Positions 27,401 to 33,474 are shown, counted from the stretch's first letter. The stretch is 64,000 bases of DNA from Actinomadura mexicana (GCF_900188105.1 NZ_FZNP01000020.1:62001-126000); one strand, 5' to 3'. Made by a program: numbers and translations. Notes: generated from the letters alone by a model not told the origin.

Positions 27401-27480
27401 ATCCGCCGTATCAGTTCGCGCCGCCGCGCCGCCGTCGTCGTCTGCTCCACGCTCAACTCTTTCGTCGTCGGCTTCGCCAC
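15439..27480 (-). CDS. Four-module siderophore nonribosomal peptide synthetase
   Basis: 4013-residue assembly line. Order, read from motifs with approximate residues: C1 (HHIAWDG, 173), A1 (YTSGSTG, 637), PCP1 (LGGHSLL, 1011), C2 (HHAAADE, 1197), A2 (FTSGSTG, 1635), PCP2 (GGDSISA, 1993), C3 (ELILLDG, 2172), A3 (YTSGSTG, 2648) with an inserted N-methyltransferase (VLEIGVGAGLLL, 3018), PCP3 (3423), C4 (HHIAFDE, 3608) and PCP4 (GGHSLLA, 3962). Codes aligned by eye: A1 DILQLGMIW (glycine type), A2 IDTTISLGD (beta-alanine type), A3 DMENLGLIN (N5-hydroxyornithine type). No epimerase or thioesterase is present, and the last module lacks an A domain. C3 has lost both active-site histidines. The GTG at 27480 may be a leaderless start; another GTG at 27450 follows AAAGAG. 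It should receive the salicyl-oxazoline chain from the 1124-residue synthetase. Confidence 0.95.
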   Translation of the reverse strand: MAKPTTKELSVEQTTTAARRRELIRRMMAEAGLGADTARLAPRGSDGPAPLSYAQQSMWLHHRAFPDSPAYNVCLLVRMSGPLDAGALREALRALIRRHAVLRTVYADGPDQRAVQIVTEDDSLDLPPVRCADAGARAAELAALPFDLRAERPIRLELLGLGDDEHALVLVVHHIAWDGMTWGSLSRDLSALYRAAVTGAPDGLPSLDVQYADHAEWEQQRPVAEDDLAYWRRRLDPPPAPLDLPADHPRGAVVSERGGRRARRFDDAVTEGMRKLAAEENLTPYMVMTAAYAVLLHRYTGSDDVAIGSSVMNREHAEVERLVGNFGNTLVLRTDLSGTPTFREALRRVGRTVAEAFAHQALPYDRLVQELRPARGRGRSAFFDTMLLFLAQEIGELDLPGIASSWTHVHNGTTHFDLSLEAFVRPQGMTVEATFRRELFEDERIDALLAHLETLLGDALADPDRPIGALEVMSAGERALIGEANGTGRALPATDVVALFEEQAARTPDATAVQAGDAALTYAELDERASALAAGLRARGAGPESVVALALPRTPDLVVALLGVLKAGAAYLPLDLDHPADRLAYMLDDAGPLCAIVTGDTAPLLPDVTDLLVLDHSLRNAGDTRPASPRPDDLAYVIYTSGSTGRPKGVAIPHGALTNFLLTTRARLDLGTGDRLVAVTTIAFDIAALELFVPLISGATVVLAGRGTVRDPAALAGLLADATIVQGTPSLLGTLDPDALKGLRVLVGGEALPPALAASLAESAALATNMYGPTEATIWATSADLPAEGIGTPFWNTRAHILDAALRPVPPGVPGELYLAGAQLARGYVGRPDLTAERFVADPSGPPGSRMYRTGDLARRARDGSVEYLGRTDDQVKIRGFRIEPAEAQAVLAAQPGVAQAAVVVREDRPGDPGLVGYYVPADGPDEADLRDALARALPEYMVPSALIALDGLPRTVNGKLDRAALPAPGAEVSGRAPRDAREAALCAIFAELLGVEGVGIDDDFFALGGHSLLAARLAARARTVLGAEPSIADVFEAPTVAALAPRLVATDAVRVRDVARPEVVPASAAQRGLWLEERLRGPSASYSLPLGIRLHGPVDEAALDRAFADVVARHEALRTLLVEGPDGLPVQRVLGPKVPVRLAVIDARDETPEGRAAVEKAATAHVFDIGRDLPVRGTLVRTGDADWSLILLLHHAAADEWSFTPLLADLARAYEARQDGRAPGWEPLPVQYSDYAAWQREAAPGTAPQLDFWADALAALPEETVLPFDRPRPAEASRRGGLVPFRLPAAGARRLARDTGASVFMVLHAAVAALLRRSGAGDDIALGSPIAGRTDEDLTDLVGVFVNPLVLRTDLSGDPTFAELLHRVRAADLAAFSHADVPFERVVDRLAPERSLARSPLFQVMIVHQRLEDVRLALPGVRAEPFLPETGGVKFDLDLYFAEGDDEVEGFAAFAADLFDAPTVERLMDDLGALLAKVTADPGRRLSSLDAPVEHPDTACEPPAQTVAELIEAQVARTPHRTALVFGDAALTYADLDRRAEALADRLAAAGARPEQVVALALPRSDEFAVALYAVLKTGAAYLPVDLAYPPARIAAMLDTVRPLLVLGRDEPPLDAPRRQSPDVHPDHTSYVVFTSGSTGTPKAVAGTQRALANRLAWGAGLAAPGIRAAKSSPAFIDGTTELLGGLVAGDTVVIADDETAADAVALAEFIDRHDIGLVTLVPSLLAALVDSGPPPSVTTWISSGEALPGALADRVPARLVNLYGCSEAAGDSLAAEGGGLRPIANTRAHVLDAALREVPVGELYLAGDGLARGYLGDPARTAERFVANPFGPPGSRLYRTGDRVRRRPDGGLDFLGRADEQIKIRGFRIEPGEVESALAAQPGVRRAAVAAHGSRLVGYVTGDVEPETLDAALCAVLPDYLVPADLVVLDELPLNPNGKVDRRALPEPGRPAGGRAPATEPERVLARLAASVLGRDAVGVDDDFFRTGGDSISAALLVARARRAGLSFTVRDVFRLRTVEALALTAAPSATDEPARPGDPAGELPLSPLQEGLLYHLMLAGEDRDIYVQQAVVTLSGPVDPERMAQAVRATLEKFPNLRAGFRTDGDRAVQFVPDDFETPWTHADVAPHELEAFVDAQRAEPFDPAAPPLIRFALARLAEDDHRLVLTSELILLDGWSGGLLVTSLLGAYTDAAAEARRPAPPFRAFLDWVNGRDRDAAADAWRRALDGFDEPALVRPGLVDAPADLAGAGEVHRALPAGLAERLDEVARDRGVTPGTLFQTAWGLVLMGLTGRDDVVFGASVSGRHPDVDGVESMVGLLFNTVPVRVQAGPADSLAAVLDRVQAAQSELFDHSFVALADVQRATGLGTLFDTLFVFQNFPGMPTDRAFGPDGDLRVVGREVRDATHYPITMVVEPDAGLRVMYRGDAFTEAGAERVTDRYVQVLRRLAEAPGSPCHGLDLLVPQEHDRLRRDWDEARRPVPELTVAELLAERAAERPGDSALVSLPDVRLTYGELNAEVNRLARLLLAHGAGPEKVVALALPRSAQMVVALFAVLRTGAAYLPLELDYPADRLDYMLQDAAPVCLVSHRDIAAGLTHSGATLALDDPATARALAAQPAHDLAPDDVPGFAPGTPHRLDHPAYVIYTSGSTGRPKGVVTPYRGLTNMQFNHRANIFDPVVASAGRRLRIAHTVSFSFDMSWEELLWLIEGHEVHVCDEDLRRDAQALTAYLRQHEIDVINVTPTYAQQLLEEGLLDGGHRPPLVLLGGEAVPTAVWERLARADGVLGYNLYGPTEYTINTLGGGTGDSATPTVGKPIWNTRGYVLDAWLRPVPPGAPGELYIAGAGLARGYLGRADLTAERFVADPSGPPGARMYRTGDLVRVREDGNIDFLGRTDDQVKIRGYRVELEEIETALAAEPGVGQAAVVAAETGVPGVRRLIGYVVPDGSRDGAAEEQLAEWRQIYDTEYTEVGTVVHAEEFAGWDSSYDGAPIPLDDMREWRETTVERIRALGPRRVLEIGVGAGLLLTRLAPESEEYWGTDFSEPVIAKLRADLGGGAAEPASQDWRAVGSGSPVRLSCRPAHDTGGLPDGHFDTVVINSVVQYFPGAAYLEDVVAKAMRLLAPGGALFVGDVRDLRTVRCLHAAVQLGRGGGDPDAIERAVRLEKELLLDPAFFAALDGPARVDVLVKRGTRHNELTRHRYDVVLRKDAAPAPPTPAIDWTALDDLGNRPAGPLRVRGIPDPRSSGEVAALRALDAGASPDEARAALASAPEGIEPETLHELFPDVVLTPSDRLGRYDAVFGGGAACLPAEPGRAPASYANDPVAARDHGVLAARVRESLKARLPGYMVPSAIMTLDALPLTVNGKLDRRALPDPGQDGPRRTGRAPRTPVERLLCTLFAEVLDAPGAGIDDDFFDLGGHSLLATRLVGRARAVLGAELAIRDLFEAPTVAELAGRLHRGAEVRARPVLEPGERPERVPLSSAQRRLWMLDQLLREDDGPRDAYHLPLAVRLRGDLDLAALEAAIGDVTARHESLRTVFVEHDGVPYQRILDPEEARPVLEAATCAPEDVIARPFDLAEQIPLRVAVFPEGAREHLLLAVFHHIAFDEWSFGPFARDVAEAYAARLDGKEPAWEPPPVQYADHALWQRELLGDPADPGSVHARQLDHWARALADLPEEIPLPVDRPRPGTVGQRGGTLTADLPPGLTGRLGRVARDANASMFMLCQAAVAALLHRTGAGDDIPLGSPVAGRTEEAARDLVGFFVNTLVLRADVSGDPVFAELLARVREADLAGLAHQDLPFEAVVEALRPRRVPGRNPLFQVMVGYENQGVGDVRFPGLEQREAVFGPGSAKFDLDFIFREGPDGLRLVVDYSADLFDRATVAALADGLIALLAAVADDPGVRVGALPAVLTARAVTAEAAPQAARRGDDREAALCRIFAAELGVPEVGPDDDFFDLGGHSLLAMKLVRRVRREPGCADLKIATLMAAPTVAGLLARLAPAGGGEAVPRE

Positions 27481-27486
27481 CGCGGG

Positions 27487-27505
27487 TTAGGTTAGCCTTG
27501 CCTAT
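27487..27505 (-). promoter_or_regulatory. Iron box and promoter of the large NRPS gene
   Basis: TTAGGTTAGCCTTGCCTAT is an IdeR/DmdR-type box. On the minus strand a -35 TTGCAC, an 18-base spacer and a -10 TAACCT lying inside the box can be read. The -10 ends about 8 bases before the GTG at 27480, which suggests a leaderless or nearly leaderless mRNA. Confidence 0.8.
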
Positions 27506-27515
27506 AAAAAACGTG

Positions 27516-27534
27516 CAAGGTTAGCCTTACCTAA
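27516..27534 (+). promoter_or_regulatory. Iron box and promoter of the salicylate synthase gene
   Basis: CAAGGTTAGCCTTACCTAA is the second box of the divergent NRPS/synthase spacer, 10 bases from the first. On the plus strand, -35 TTGCCT (27498-27503), an 18-base spacer and -10 TAGCCT (27522-27527) place the -10 inside the box. Both promoters would be closed together by iron-loaded repressor. Confidence 0.8.
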
Positions 27535-27566
27535 GTTTGACCTTCCGGCCGCGAAAGGAAGCTGCC

Positions 27567-28877
27567 TTGTCCACTGGTCTGCGCACCGAAGCGAACCCCG
27601 TCGAGCTGGTCGTCGAGCATGCCTCGGCGCCGCTCGCCCTCATGGCCCGCCTGGCCGGATCGGGCCTGTTCGGCGACCACGTCGTCTACGAGCGGCCCGG
27701 CTCATGGACGTTCGCGGGAGGCATGCTCGCCGAAGTCGTCCTCGACGCCGACGCCGTCCACGCCCACTGGCCGGACCGCGCCCCTATCACCCGTCCATGG
27801 ACGGGACGCCCCGCCGACGCACTCCGCGACACCTTCGCCGACGCGCCCCTGCCCGCCTGGAACGCTTACGGCTGGATCGCGTTCGAGTTCGCCGCGACTC
27901 GTCCCTCTGGACGGCTGGCGCACCTGATCGTCCCCCGCACCGAAGTTCGGGCCGAGAGCGGCCGCGTCACCATCACCGGCGTGGACGAGGCAGACATCGA
28001 GCAGGTCACCGAACTCCTGGCCAGACCGGACGGCCGTGCCGTCGGCGAGCCCTCCCCCGTCGACGTCAGAGTCGGCGGCGCCGCCTACCGCGAGCGCGTC
28101 GCCGAGGCCGTGGGCGAGATCCACGCGGGCCGCTACCAGAAGGTCATCGTGTCGCGCCGCCTGGACATCCCCCACCCGGTCGACGTCGTCTCGACCTACG
28201 TCCGGGGCCGCGAGGCCAACACCCCGGCCCGCTCGTTCCTGCTCGACATGGGCGGCTTCCAGGCCACCGGGTTCAGCCCCGAGGTGCTCGCGAGCGTCGA
28301 CTCCTCGGGGAACGTCATGACCCAGCCCCTGGCCGGCACCCGCGCCTTCGGCCTCGGCGCCGACACCGACGCACGCACCCGCCACGACCTGGAGACCGAC
28401 CCCAAGGAGATCTACGAGCACGCCGTCTCCGTCCGTACGTCGCAGGAGGAGCTCTACCGGGTCTGCGACCAGGAGAGCGTCCGCGTGACCGGTTTCATGA
28501 CGGTGAAGGAGCGCGGGAGCGTCCAGCACCTGGGCTCCAGCGTCAGCGGCACCCTCTCCCCCGGCCGCGCCGCGTGGGACGCCCTGGACGCCCTCTTCCC
28601 AGGTGTCACCGCGTCCGGCATCCCGAAGCCCCAGGCGATCGAGGCCATCACCCGCCTGGAGGAGCGCCGCGGCCTGTACTCGGGGGCCGTCGTCACCGTC
28701 TCCCGTGACGGCGCGCTGGACTCCGCTCTCGTCCTCCGCGCCCTCTACGCCGAGAACGGCCGAGCGTGGCTGCGTGCCGGCGCAGGCATCGTCAGCGCCT
28801 CCACTCCCGACCGCGAATACGAGGAGACCTGCGAGAAGCTCTCCAGCATCGCGCCGCACGTCGTCCCGCAGACCTGA
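27567..28877 (+). CDS. mbtI: Salicylate synthase (MbtI/Irp9 type)
   Basis: Chorismate-utilising enzyme of 436 residues that makes salicylate through isochorismate. Family motifs: KVIVSRRLDIP (catalytic-base lysine region), GFSPEVLAS, GTRAFG, DPKEIYEHAVSVR, HLGSSVSG and the C-terminal ASGIPKPQAIEAI with AGAGIVSAS. A TTG at 27567 is chosen as start because AAAGGAAG stands 5-6 bases upstream. A longer frame would begin within a few bases of the iron box. It supplies the aryl cap that the salicyl-AMP ligase at 41813-43387 activates. It is transcribed divergently from the NRPS gene under a shared double iron box. Confidence 0.93.
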   Translation: MSTGLRTEANPVELVVEHASAPLALMARLAGSGLFGDHVVYERPGSWTFAGGMLAEVVLDADAVHAHWPDRAPITRPWTGRPADALRDTFADAPLPAWNAYGWIAFEFAATRPSGRLAHLIVPRTEVRAESGRVTITGVDEADIEQVTELLARPDGRAVGEPSPVDVRVGGAAYRERVAEAVGEIHAGRYQKVIVSRRLDIPHPVDVVSTYVRGREANTPARSFLLDMGGFQATGFSPEVLASVDSSGNVMTQPLAGTRAFGLGADTDARTRHDLETDPKEIYEHAVSVRTSQEELYRVCDQESVRVTGFMTVKERGSVQHLGSSVSGTLSPGRAAWDALDALFPGVTASGIPKPQAIEAITRLEERRGLYSGAVVTVSRDGALDSALVLRALYAENGRAWLRAGAGIVSASTPDREYEETCEKLSSIAPHVVPQT

Positions 28878-28900
28878 CCGGTGGCGGGTAGGAACCCGCC

Positions 28901-29215
28901 ATGCCGGAACCTCCTGACGTCGAAGGCTTCCGCCGGGTGCTCGCCGAGCACACCGGCGAGCCGATCGCCTCAGTGTCGGTTCTAGACCCCGGCGTCCTGC
29001 GCGGAGTCACCGCCCGGCGCCTTCGCACGGCGCTGCGCGGCCACCGCTTCGAAGAACCGCACCGCCACGGCAAGTGGCTGCTGGCCCCGGCGCAGGGCCC
29101 GGTCGTCCTGCTCCACTTCGGCATGACGGGCTCGCTCACCTGGCACCGCCCGGACGAGCCGCGCCACCGCCACGACCGCCTCGTCTGGGAACTCCCCGCC
29201 GGCGAAACTCGCTAC
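28901..29215 (+). pseudogene. Truncated formamidopyrimidine-DNA glycosylase (Fpg/Nei) remnant
   Basis: The first roughly 104 codons encode a normal Fpg/Nei N-terminus. It has the catalytic start MPEPPDVEGFRR (Pro2, Glu3), GVTARRLRTALRGHRFEEPHRHGKW, LLHFGMTGSL and HDRLVWELPAGETRYR. The similarity then stops abruptly; the frame runs on as Ser/Arg-rich sequence of no known family. The helix-two-turn-helix and zinc finger needed for DNA binding are absent, so the product cannot be a working glycosylase. A short hairpin, GGCGGGT-AGGA-ACCCGCC (28883-28900), with AGGA in its loop precedes the ATG. The break marks the left edge of the accessory region between the two siderophore blocks. A truncated but expressed fragment is possible. 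Confidence 0.75.
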
Positions 29216-29391
29216 AGGTCCCGTTCACGGTCGATGGCCTCAATCTGCACGTTGAGTTCGCGCGGTCCAAGACCCGGTCACGTCCATCGAACGCTTGCCG
29301 CCGAAGTCACGGTGCGGACAGTGACTACCGACGCTCGCGAGTTCCGGCGCGCGCGTTACACAAATCAGAGGCTCACACCTAGGAGCTCAAT

Positions 29392-29739
29392 ATGCGAGTT
29401 GCCAGGAAATACCAGCCCGTGGACCAGCGGGATCGCCCCGTCATCATCTACGGTGGACGCGTCAACGTGCGCATCATCGGCGAAGAGCGCAAGGATGTGG
29501 CCGTCGCTCTCGACAGCCCCATCTGGGGGCTCGGAATGCCCCGCAGGTGCATCGGCGACCATGACGAGCTGATCCTCGTCGCCTGTGGCTGGTGGAACTT
29601 CCTTCTCCCCTGGGGCAAGACGATCACCGTCCGCGTCCCGCGAAACACCGAGGTCGAAGTGCGCATCGCCCGTCGGGCCTTCACCGAGGGCGACCTGGAG
29701 ACGCCTCCTCTCATCGACAACGCAACTGAGGTCGAGTAG
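29392..29739 (+). CDS. Small hypothetical protein
   Basis: 115 residues, not recognised. The start has a good ribosome site (AGGAG six bases before ATG). The sequence is beta-rich with a central tryptophan/leucine patch (LILVACGWWNFLLPWGKTITVRVP). It ends in an acidic tail, so it may be a compact beta-sandwich domain or associate with a membrane. It has no signal peptide. It is convergent with the two-gene HATPase operon, from which it is separated by a strong hairpin terminator. It lies just after the truncated Fpg gene, in the accessory stretch. Confidence 0.6.
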   Translation: MRVARKYQPVDQRDRPVIIYGGRVNVRIIGEERKDVAVALDSPIWGLGMPRRCIGDHDELILVACGWWNFLLPWGKTITVRVPRNTEVEVRIARRAFTEGDLETPPLIDNATEVE

Positions 29740-29853
29740 GAGAGGGCCTCTCGGGGCCGCCTCCAGCATCCTTGACTGCGTAAGCGGTCTACCGCAGGTG
29801 ACGTCATCACCTGTCGCACCAAGGGCCCTGGCATCAACCAGGACCCCTCACCG

Positions 29854-29880
29854 GGAGGGCCTGGCACAGCCGGGCCCTCC
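29854..29880. terminator. Strong hairpin terminator between convergent genes
   Basis: Twelve-base-pair stem GGAGGGCCTGGC / GCCGGGCCCTCC (one G-U pair) with loop ACA, then TCTTCC. There is no T-run, as is common in actinomycetes. Placed between genes that converge, it can serve both strands. Confidence 0.7.
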
Positions 29881-29937
29881 TCTTCCGTCTCACGAACGCC
29901 GCCGTGTCCGCGACCCTCTTGCGTCCACACCCACACC

Positions 29938-30498
29938 TCAGAGGATCCCCCGTTCGTAGTCGTGGTACTTGCCGACGAGAGTGCCGGTGTCCAGTGGGGG
30001 CCACTCGGTCAAGGTGCCGGCGTTGCGGTCGACGATGAGGATGTTGCCGGACGGCTGGATGGCCGGGCGGGCGATGAAACCCTCCTCGAAGGATTCGACG
30101 GACAGCAGGACGGGGCGGCCTGCCGTGCGGGCGTACCAGGCATCTGCGCGCCGCCAAGCCTCGGCGCGGTCGACCGGATCAATGGCCAGACCGTAGGCGG
30201 CCAGCACATCGGAGATGTTGCGGACCGTCCGGCAGCGTTCGATGCCGCAGGCCAGGCAGACGAGTCGATCGCGCGCGCCCCACCCGTAGCGGTGAGCGGA
30301 GAGGACAGTGGTCAGCGCTGCCGACGTCGCCAGGGCCAGTGTCCGGGCCGTCCGTACGAACGAAGCGCTGTGGGAGTCGAGAGCGTCAGGGTTCGCCAGG
30401 ACCAGTCGGTCGAGTGCGTGCGTGTCTGTGCGCATGGCGGAGGTCATCGCAGACCGCACCCGGGCGACGGTCCGCTCCCGCAGCTCGTGGCCACTCAC
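29938..30498 (-). CDS. Hypothetical protein coupled to an RsbW-like ATPase
   Basis: 186 residues, no family recognised. The N-terminal half is helical and contains two cysteines in RLVCLACGIERCRTV. The C-terminal half is beta-rich (GRPVLLSVESFEEGFIARPAIQPSGNILIVDRNAG). The GTG start overlaps the stop of the preceding HATPase gene (GTGA), so the two are translationally coupled and probably act together. HATPase genes of this type are often found near XRE-DUF397 loci in actinomycetes, and one lies 7 kb away. A regulatory or partner-binding role is the most that can be inferred. Confidence 0.65.
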   Translation of the reverse strand: MSGHELRERTVARVRSAMTSAMRTDTHALDRLVLANPDALDSHSASFVRTARTLALATSAALTTVLSAHRYGWGARDRLVCLACGIERCRTVRNISDVLAAYGLAIDPVDRAEAWRRADAWYARTAGRPVLLSVESFEEGFIARPAIQPSGNILIVDRNAGTLTEWPPLDTGTLVGKYHDYERGIL

Positions 30499-30929
30499 GC
30501 CGCTTCACCGAAGGTCGCGGCGAACAGAGCGGCGACGGTACGGGACCGGTCATTGCCGAACCAGCCCCAACCGGCGGCCAGCAGAGAGACGGTCCGCAGA
30601 CCGCGCCCGGACTCGGCGTCGTCGCCTGCGTCGGTGACGGCAGGCTCGGACGGGGCGCCCTCATCGGTGACGGCGACGGCGACAGAACCGTCCCAGCGGG
30701 CGATCTCAACGGTGAAGGTCCCGCCGGACTGGCCGGACTTGGTATGGCGCAGGGCGTTCACCACCAGTTCGTCCACCGCGAGGAGCACCTCGTCGAGTAG
30801 GGGGCAGCCATCTAGCAGCATCGCGGTGAAGCGCCGGGCGGCACGCGCCTGAACGAGCTCGCCGGGAAAGGCGCGCCGCCAGCGCTGTGCGGCTGCAGGG
30901 ATGGGCAAGAGGGGAATCGGTCGTGACAT
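30495..30929 (-). CDS. RsbW-like ATP-binding protein (HATPase_c)
   Basis: 144-residue GHKL-type ATPase domain like the anti-sigma factor/serine kinases of the RsbW/SpoIIAB group. The N box DELVVNALRHT, G1 VTDEGAPS and G2 SGRGLRTVSLLA are all visible; there is no sensor domain. Start ATG 30929 (MSRPIPLLPIP) has GAGGA five bases upstream and is preferred to an ATG at 30962. The gene overlaps the 186-residue hypothetical gene. A STAS-domain antagonist gene exists at 54052 but is far away, so partnership cannot be assumed. Confidence 0.82.
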   Translation of the reverse strand: MSRPIPLLPIPAAAQRWRRAFPGELVQARAARRFTAMLLDGCPLLDEVLLAVDELVVNALRHTKSGQSGGTFTVEIARWDGSVAVAVTDEGAPSEPAVTDAGDDAESGRGLRTVSLLAAGWGWFGNDRSRTVAALFAATFGEAA

Positions 30930-31534
30930 GGGTTCCTCAACACGGAGTGGCCGGTTCATCATCGTGCGTGTTCATCGTCACACCGCCCACAGCCGAACAG
31001 ACGGAAAAGCCCACGTCAGCCCGCCGATTCGCACGCCTGCCGCCTGCACATCGACCAGCCGTGGCCGATGACGTCGACACGTTCACGAGCGGAACATGTC
31101 ACTCCCCGCTCTTCCACGTGCCCTGACCGCCGGCGCCTGCACAACGCCCCGCCATAGCTGTGCGAGTCACGCGTCCCGGAACAACCGGCGGGTCGAGAGT
31201 GGAAAGCACGCCGCACGTGGACCGCGACCTGGACATGCGGATTTTCTGGAAAGCCCTGTACCTGCACGCTGATCGTCTGCAGACCATCAGCCCTCCTCCG
31301 TACGACTGGTCTTGCCTCGACCGCTCCACCGAATCGGACGAGAGGGCCGAGCATGTTCGAATTCTGAACGTGCACATGCGGAACGTTCGCGCTTACATGG
31401 GGTGTGGCGTCTCCGGAGGCCGCCCCCGCACGCCCGCCGGAACATGTCCAACGTGAGACGAAAAGCACGGCAAGTCCGCTGTCAGGTCGACAGCGGAGCA
31501 GGTCTCCGTTCCTCCGGCGGAAAGGACCGAAAGC
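30930..31534. other. Intergenic region upstream of the toxin gene
   Basis: About 600 bases with no convincing gene. It contains several GTTC/GAAC elements, including TGTTCGAATTCTGAACG near 31354-31370 and GAACGTTC near 31391. The 10-mer GAACGTGCAC (31366-31375) appears in inverse orientation as GTGCACGTTC in the XRE gene promoter (36804-36813). The region probably holds the toxin promoter. Confidence 0.45.
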
Positions 31535-33145
31535 GTGGGCATCGAGCAGTCCGGCGGGACCGACACCCGAGTCGAGGGCGCCGACGAACCCCCGGGCCGG
31601 GACCGGCCCCCAGCGCCACCGCCCGACCGTCCCGGACAGCCCGGCACCCCGTCCCGCCTGGAGAGCCTCCGCGCCGCCCGGGAAGCCCAACTAGCCAGCG
31701 CGGCCGAACAGGAGAGCCGGCAGACAGCCCCACCCAAGGCCAGCACCGACCAGCGCGACGAAATAGGGGGCAAAGAGACCGAGCCCTCCCGCGAACAGCA
31801 AGCATCGGAAGAAGCTAAGACAGCAAACGACAGCAACGAACCCAAGGCCGAAATCGGCGAACCCACCGAGGAGCCGAACGCCGAACAACGCGTCGGAGGG
31901 GAGGACAAGGAAGCCAAGTCCACCCCAGTCCAACAGCAGTACGCCGACAAAGCAAACGGACCTGAGGCAACAGACGAGGTCGGCGGCACTTCGACAGATG
32001 CCGAGGAAGGTGACGCCTCACTCCTCGAACCAGAGATCGCCGAAATGTCGCGCCCGGTCGACTCTGAAGTGCGTCCTGGCCCAGCAGACACCAGTGAGGC
32101 AACCGGGCAGTCCGGCGGCGAACATCTGGATATTAGGATTGAGGAGTCCGAGGGCCTCCCGGGGGAGACCACCGCTCAAAGTTTGGATCCGCCAGCTGGG
32201 ACAGAGGCCGCCGAAGGCCAACCTGCTGCCCGCGACGCCGAAACTGGAACAACCGAGCAGGCAGAACGTCCGAACGAGCCCGGAGAGGATCGCCGCCTCC
32301 CGGACGCGGGTGAGGCTGCTCCGCAAGCTTCGGAAGAACCTGATCGAGCCGACTCCCTCGACACGATCGACGGGCGGCCGACCATGGGCAGCCAAGCAGC
32401 GCCTCACGAGGCCCCCATGCACCTCAACAGTCAGGAAACCGGGCCTGTCTCGCTGCCGGAGACAGAGGAGGAGGGCCGGGGGTCACCGACCCAAGTCGAC
32501 GAAAGCGATTTCGGATCCCAGACCGAGAACCAGGATAGCGATTCGAGAGAGCGCCCCGAACCTCAGACAATCGCCAAGGGCAGTAAAAGCAAGATTGATC
32601 AGCAACTGGATCTCGGCGATAAAATGGCCCGACTCGCTGACCAAAAGGTCGACAGCGAGATCGACCTGACCCTCACCAAAGTTAACCCAAAGTTCGACTG
32701 GACCCGCTCCGATTACTCCGAAAACTGCACAGGCGTTGTGCAGGCGAACGAGTTGCGGCGACGTGGCCATGACGTGGAGGCCGGACCACTGGAGAAGCAC
32801 CTACGGTCTGATCAAAACGGCCCAGGCGGTCGCAATATCAGCGTCATCGAACAAGCATGGGGTGGTAAGTTCACTCCCGGGACCAAGGCCGAGATCGAGG
32901 AGGCGTTCAAACAGCCGGGCTCACGAGGTATCGTCTACATCGCCTGGAATGGTGTAAATAGTGGCGCGCATGTCTTCAGCGTAGAGAACGTTGGAGGAAG
33001 GGTTCGCTTTGTTGACGGCCAGCCGAAACCTCCCCTCCGAGATGTCGCGCACTACTTCACCGCCGGGCACTCTACGAAGTATCTTCGAGTAGACGACCTA
33101 CCGACACCATCCAACCACCAGATAGACCCGTTCCTCGAACCATGA
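31535..33145 (+). CDS. Polymorphic toxin with C-terminal papain-fold (glutamine-deamidase-like) domain
   Basis: 536 residues. Residues 1-370 are disordered, very rich in Glu, Pro, Ser, Thr and Gln, with no signal peptide, membrane segment or known trafficking domain. The last about 140 residues form a papain-fold toxin domain: Cys398 in ENCTGVVQANELRRRGHDVEA, His479 in NSGAHVFSVE and Asp494 in RFVDGQ, in the order and spacing of the Cys-His-Asp triad of this toxin family. The GTG start has AAAGGA about nine bases upstream. The stop overlaps an ATG of the following frame, where an Imm35-type immunity gene begins. The A/T-richer codons differ from the neighbouring siderophore genes and suggest acquisition. 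It could modify an intracellular target or be delivered by an unseen secretion route. Confidence 0.78.
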   Translation: MGIEQSGGTDTRVEGADEPPGRDRPPAPPPDRPGQPGTPSRLESLRAAREAQLASAAEQESRQTAPPKASTDQRDEIGGKETEPSREQQASEEAKTANDSNEPKAEIGEPTEEPNAEQRVGGEDKEAKSTPVQQQYADKANGPEATDEVGGTSTDAEEGDASLLEPEIAEMSRPVDSEVRPGPADTSEATGQSGGEHLDIRIEESEGLPGETTAQSLDPPAGTEAAEGQPAARDAETGTTEQAERPNEPGEDRRLPDAGEAAPQASEEPDRADSLDTIDGRPTMGSQAAPHEAPMHLNSQETGPVSLPETEEEGRGSPTQVDESDFGSQTENQDSDSRERPEPQTIAKGSKSKIDQQLDLGDKMARLADQKVDSEIDLTLTKVNPKFDWTRSDYSENCTGVVQANELRRRGHDVEAGPLEKHLRSDQNGPGGRNISVIEQAWGGKFTPGTKAEIEEAFKQPGSRGIVYIAWNGVNSGAHVFSVENVGGRVRFVDGQPKPPLRDVAHYFTAGHSTKYLRVDDLPTPSNHQIDPFLEP

Positions 33146-33171
33146 GAACTAGTCACACATGGAGACGCAAG

Positions 33172-33474
33172 ATGGCTATTAGTTATGAGCAGGCCCGTGA
33201 ACTTGTCCGCGAACATTTCGAGCCCAACTGGACAAAGGGAACTTTTTGTCTGGACGATCGCTGGATCAGGGAGAACGATGAATTTTACGTCTTCAACATC
33301 GGCGCTCGCGAGTTCGTCATAGATGGAGATGACTCATTCGCGATCATAGGCAGCGTTCCCATTGTCCTAAAAGACGAAGGTCGAGTGGCATCCCGTCCCT
33401 CTGCAATGATTGCCACCGACCCTTCGATTCGAAACACGCCGAATCCGAATCCGACGTTCAGGTCTAACCAATAA
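33172..33474 (+). CDS. Imm35/YrhB-type immunity protein
   Basis: 100-residue protein beginning MAISYEQARELVREHFEP and continuing with the beta-rich WIRENDEFYVFNIGAREFVIDGDDSFAIIGSVPIVLKDEGRV, the pattern of the YrhB/immunity-protein-35 family. ATG 33172 is chosen because GGAG stands seven bases upstream and the protein then begins as the family does. An ATG at 33142 overlapping the toxin stop is the alternative. Directly after a toxin gene on the same strand, it is expected to bind and block the papain-fold domain. Confidence 0.75.
   Translation: MAISYEQARELVREHFEPNWTKGTFCLDDRWIRENDEFYVFNIGAREFVIDGDDSFAIIGSVPIVLKDEGRVASRPSAMIATDPSIRNTPNPNPTFRSNQ

Noticed and set aside
28883..28900. Hairpin after the salicylate synthase as a terminator
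   Set aside because: Only seven base pairs, directly before the ATG of the fpg remnant, with AGGA in the loop; more likely part of a translation start than a terminator.
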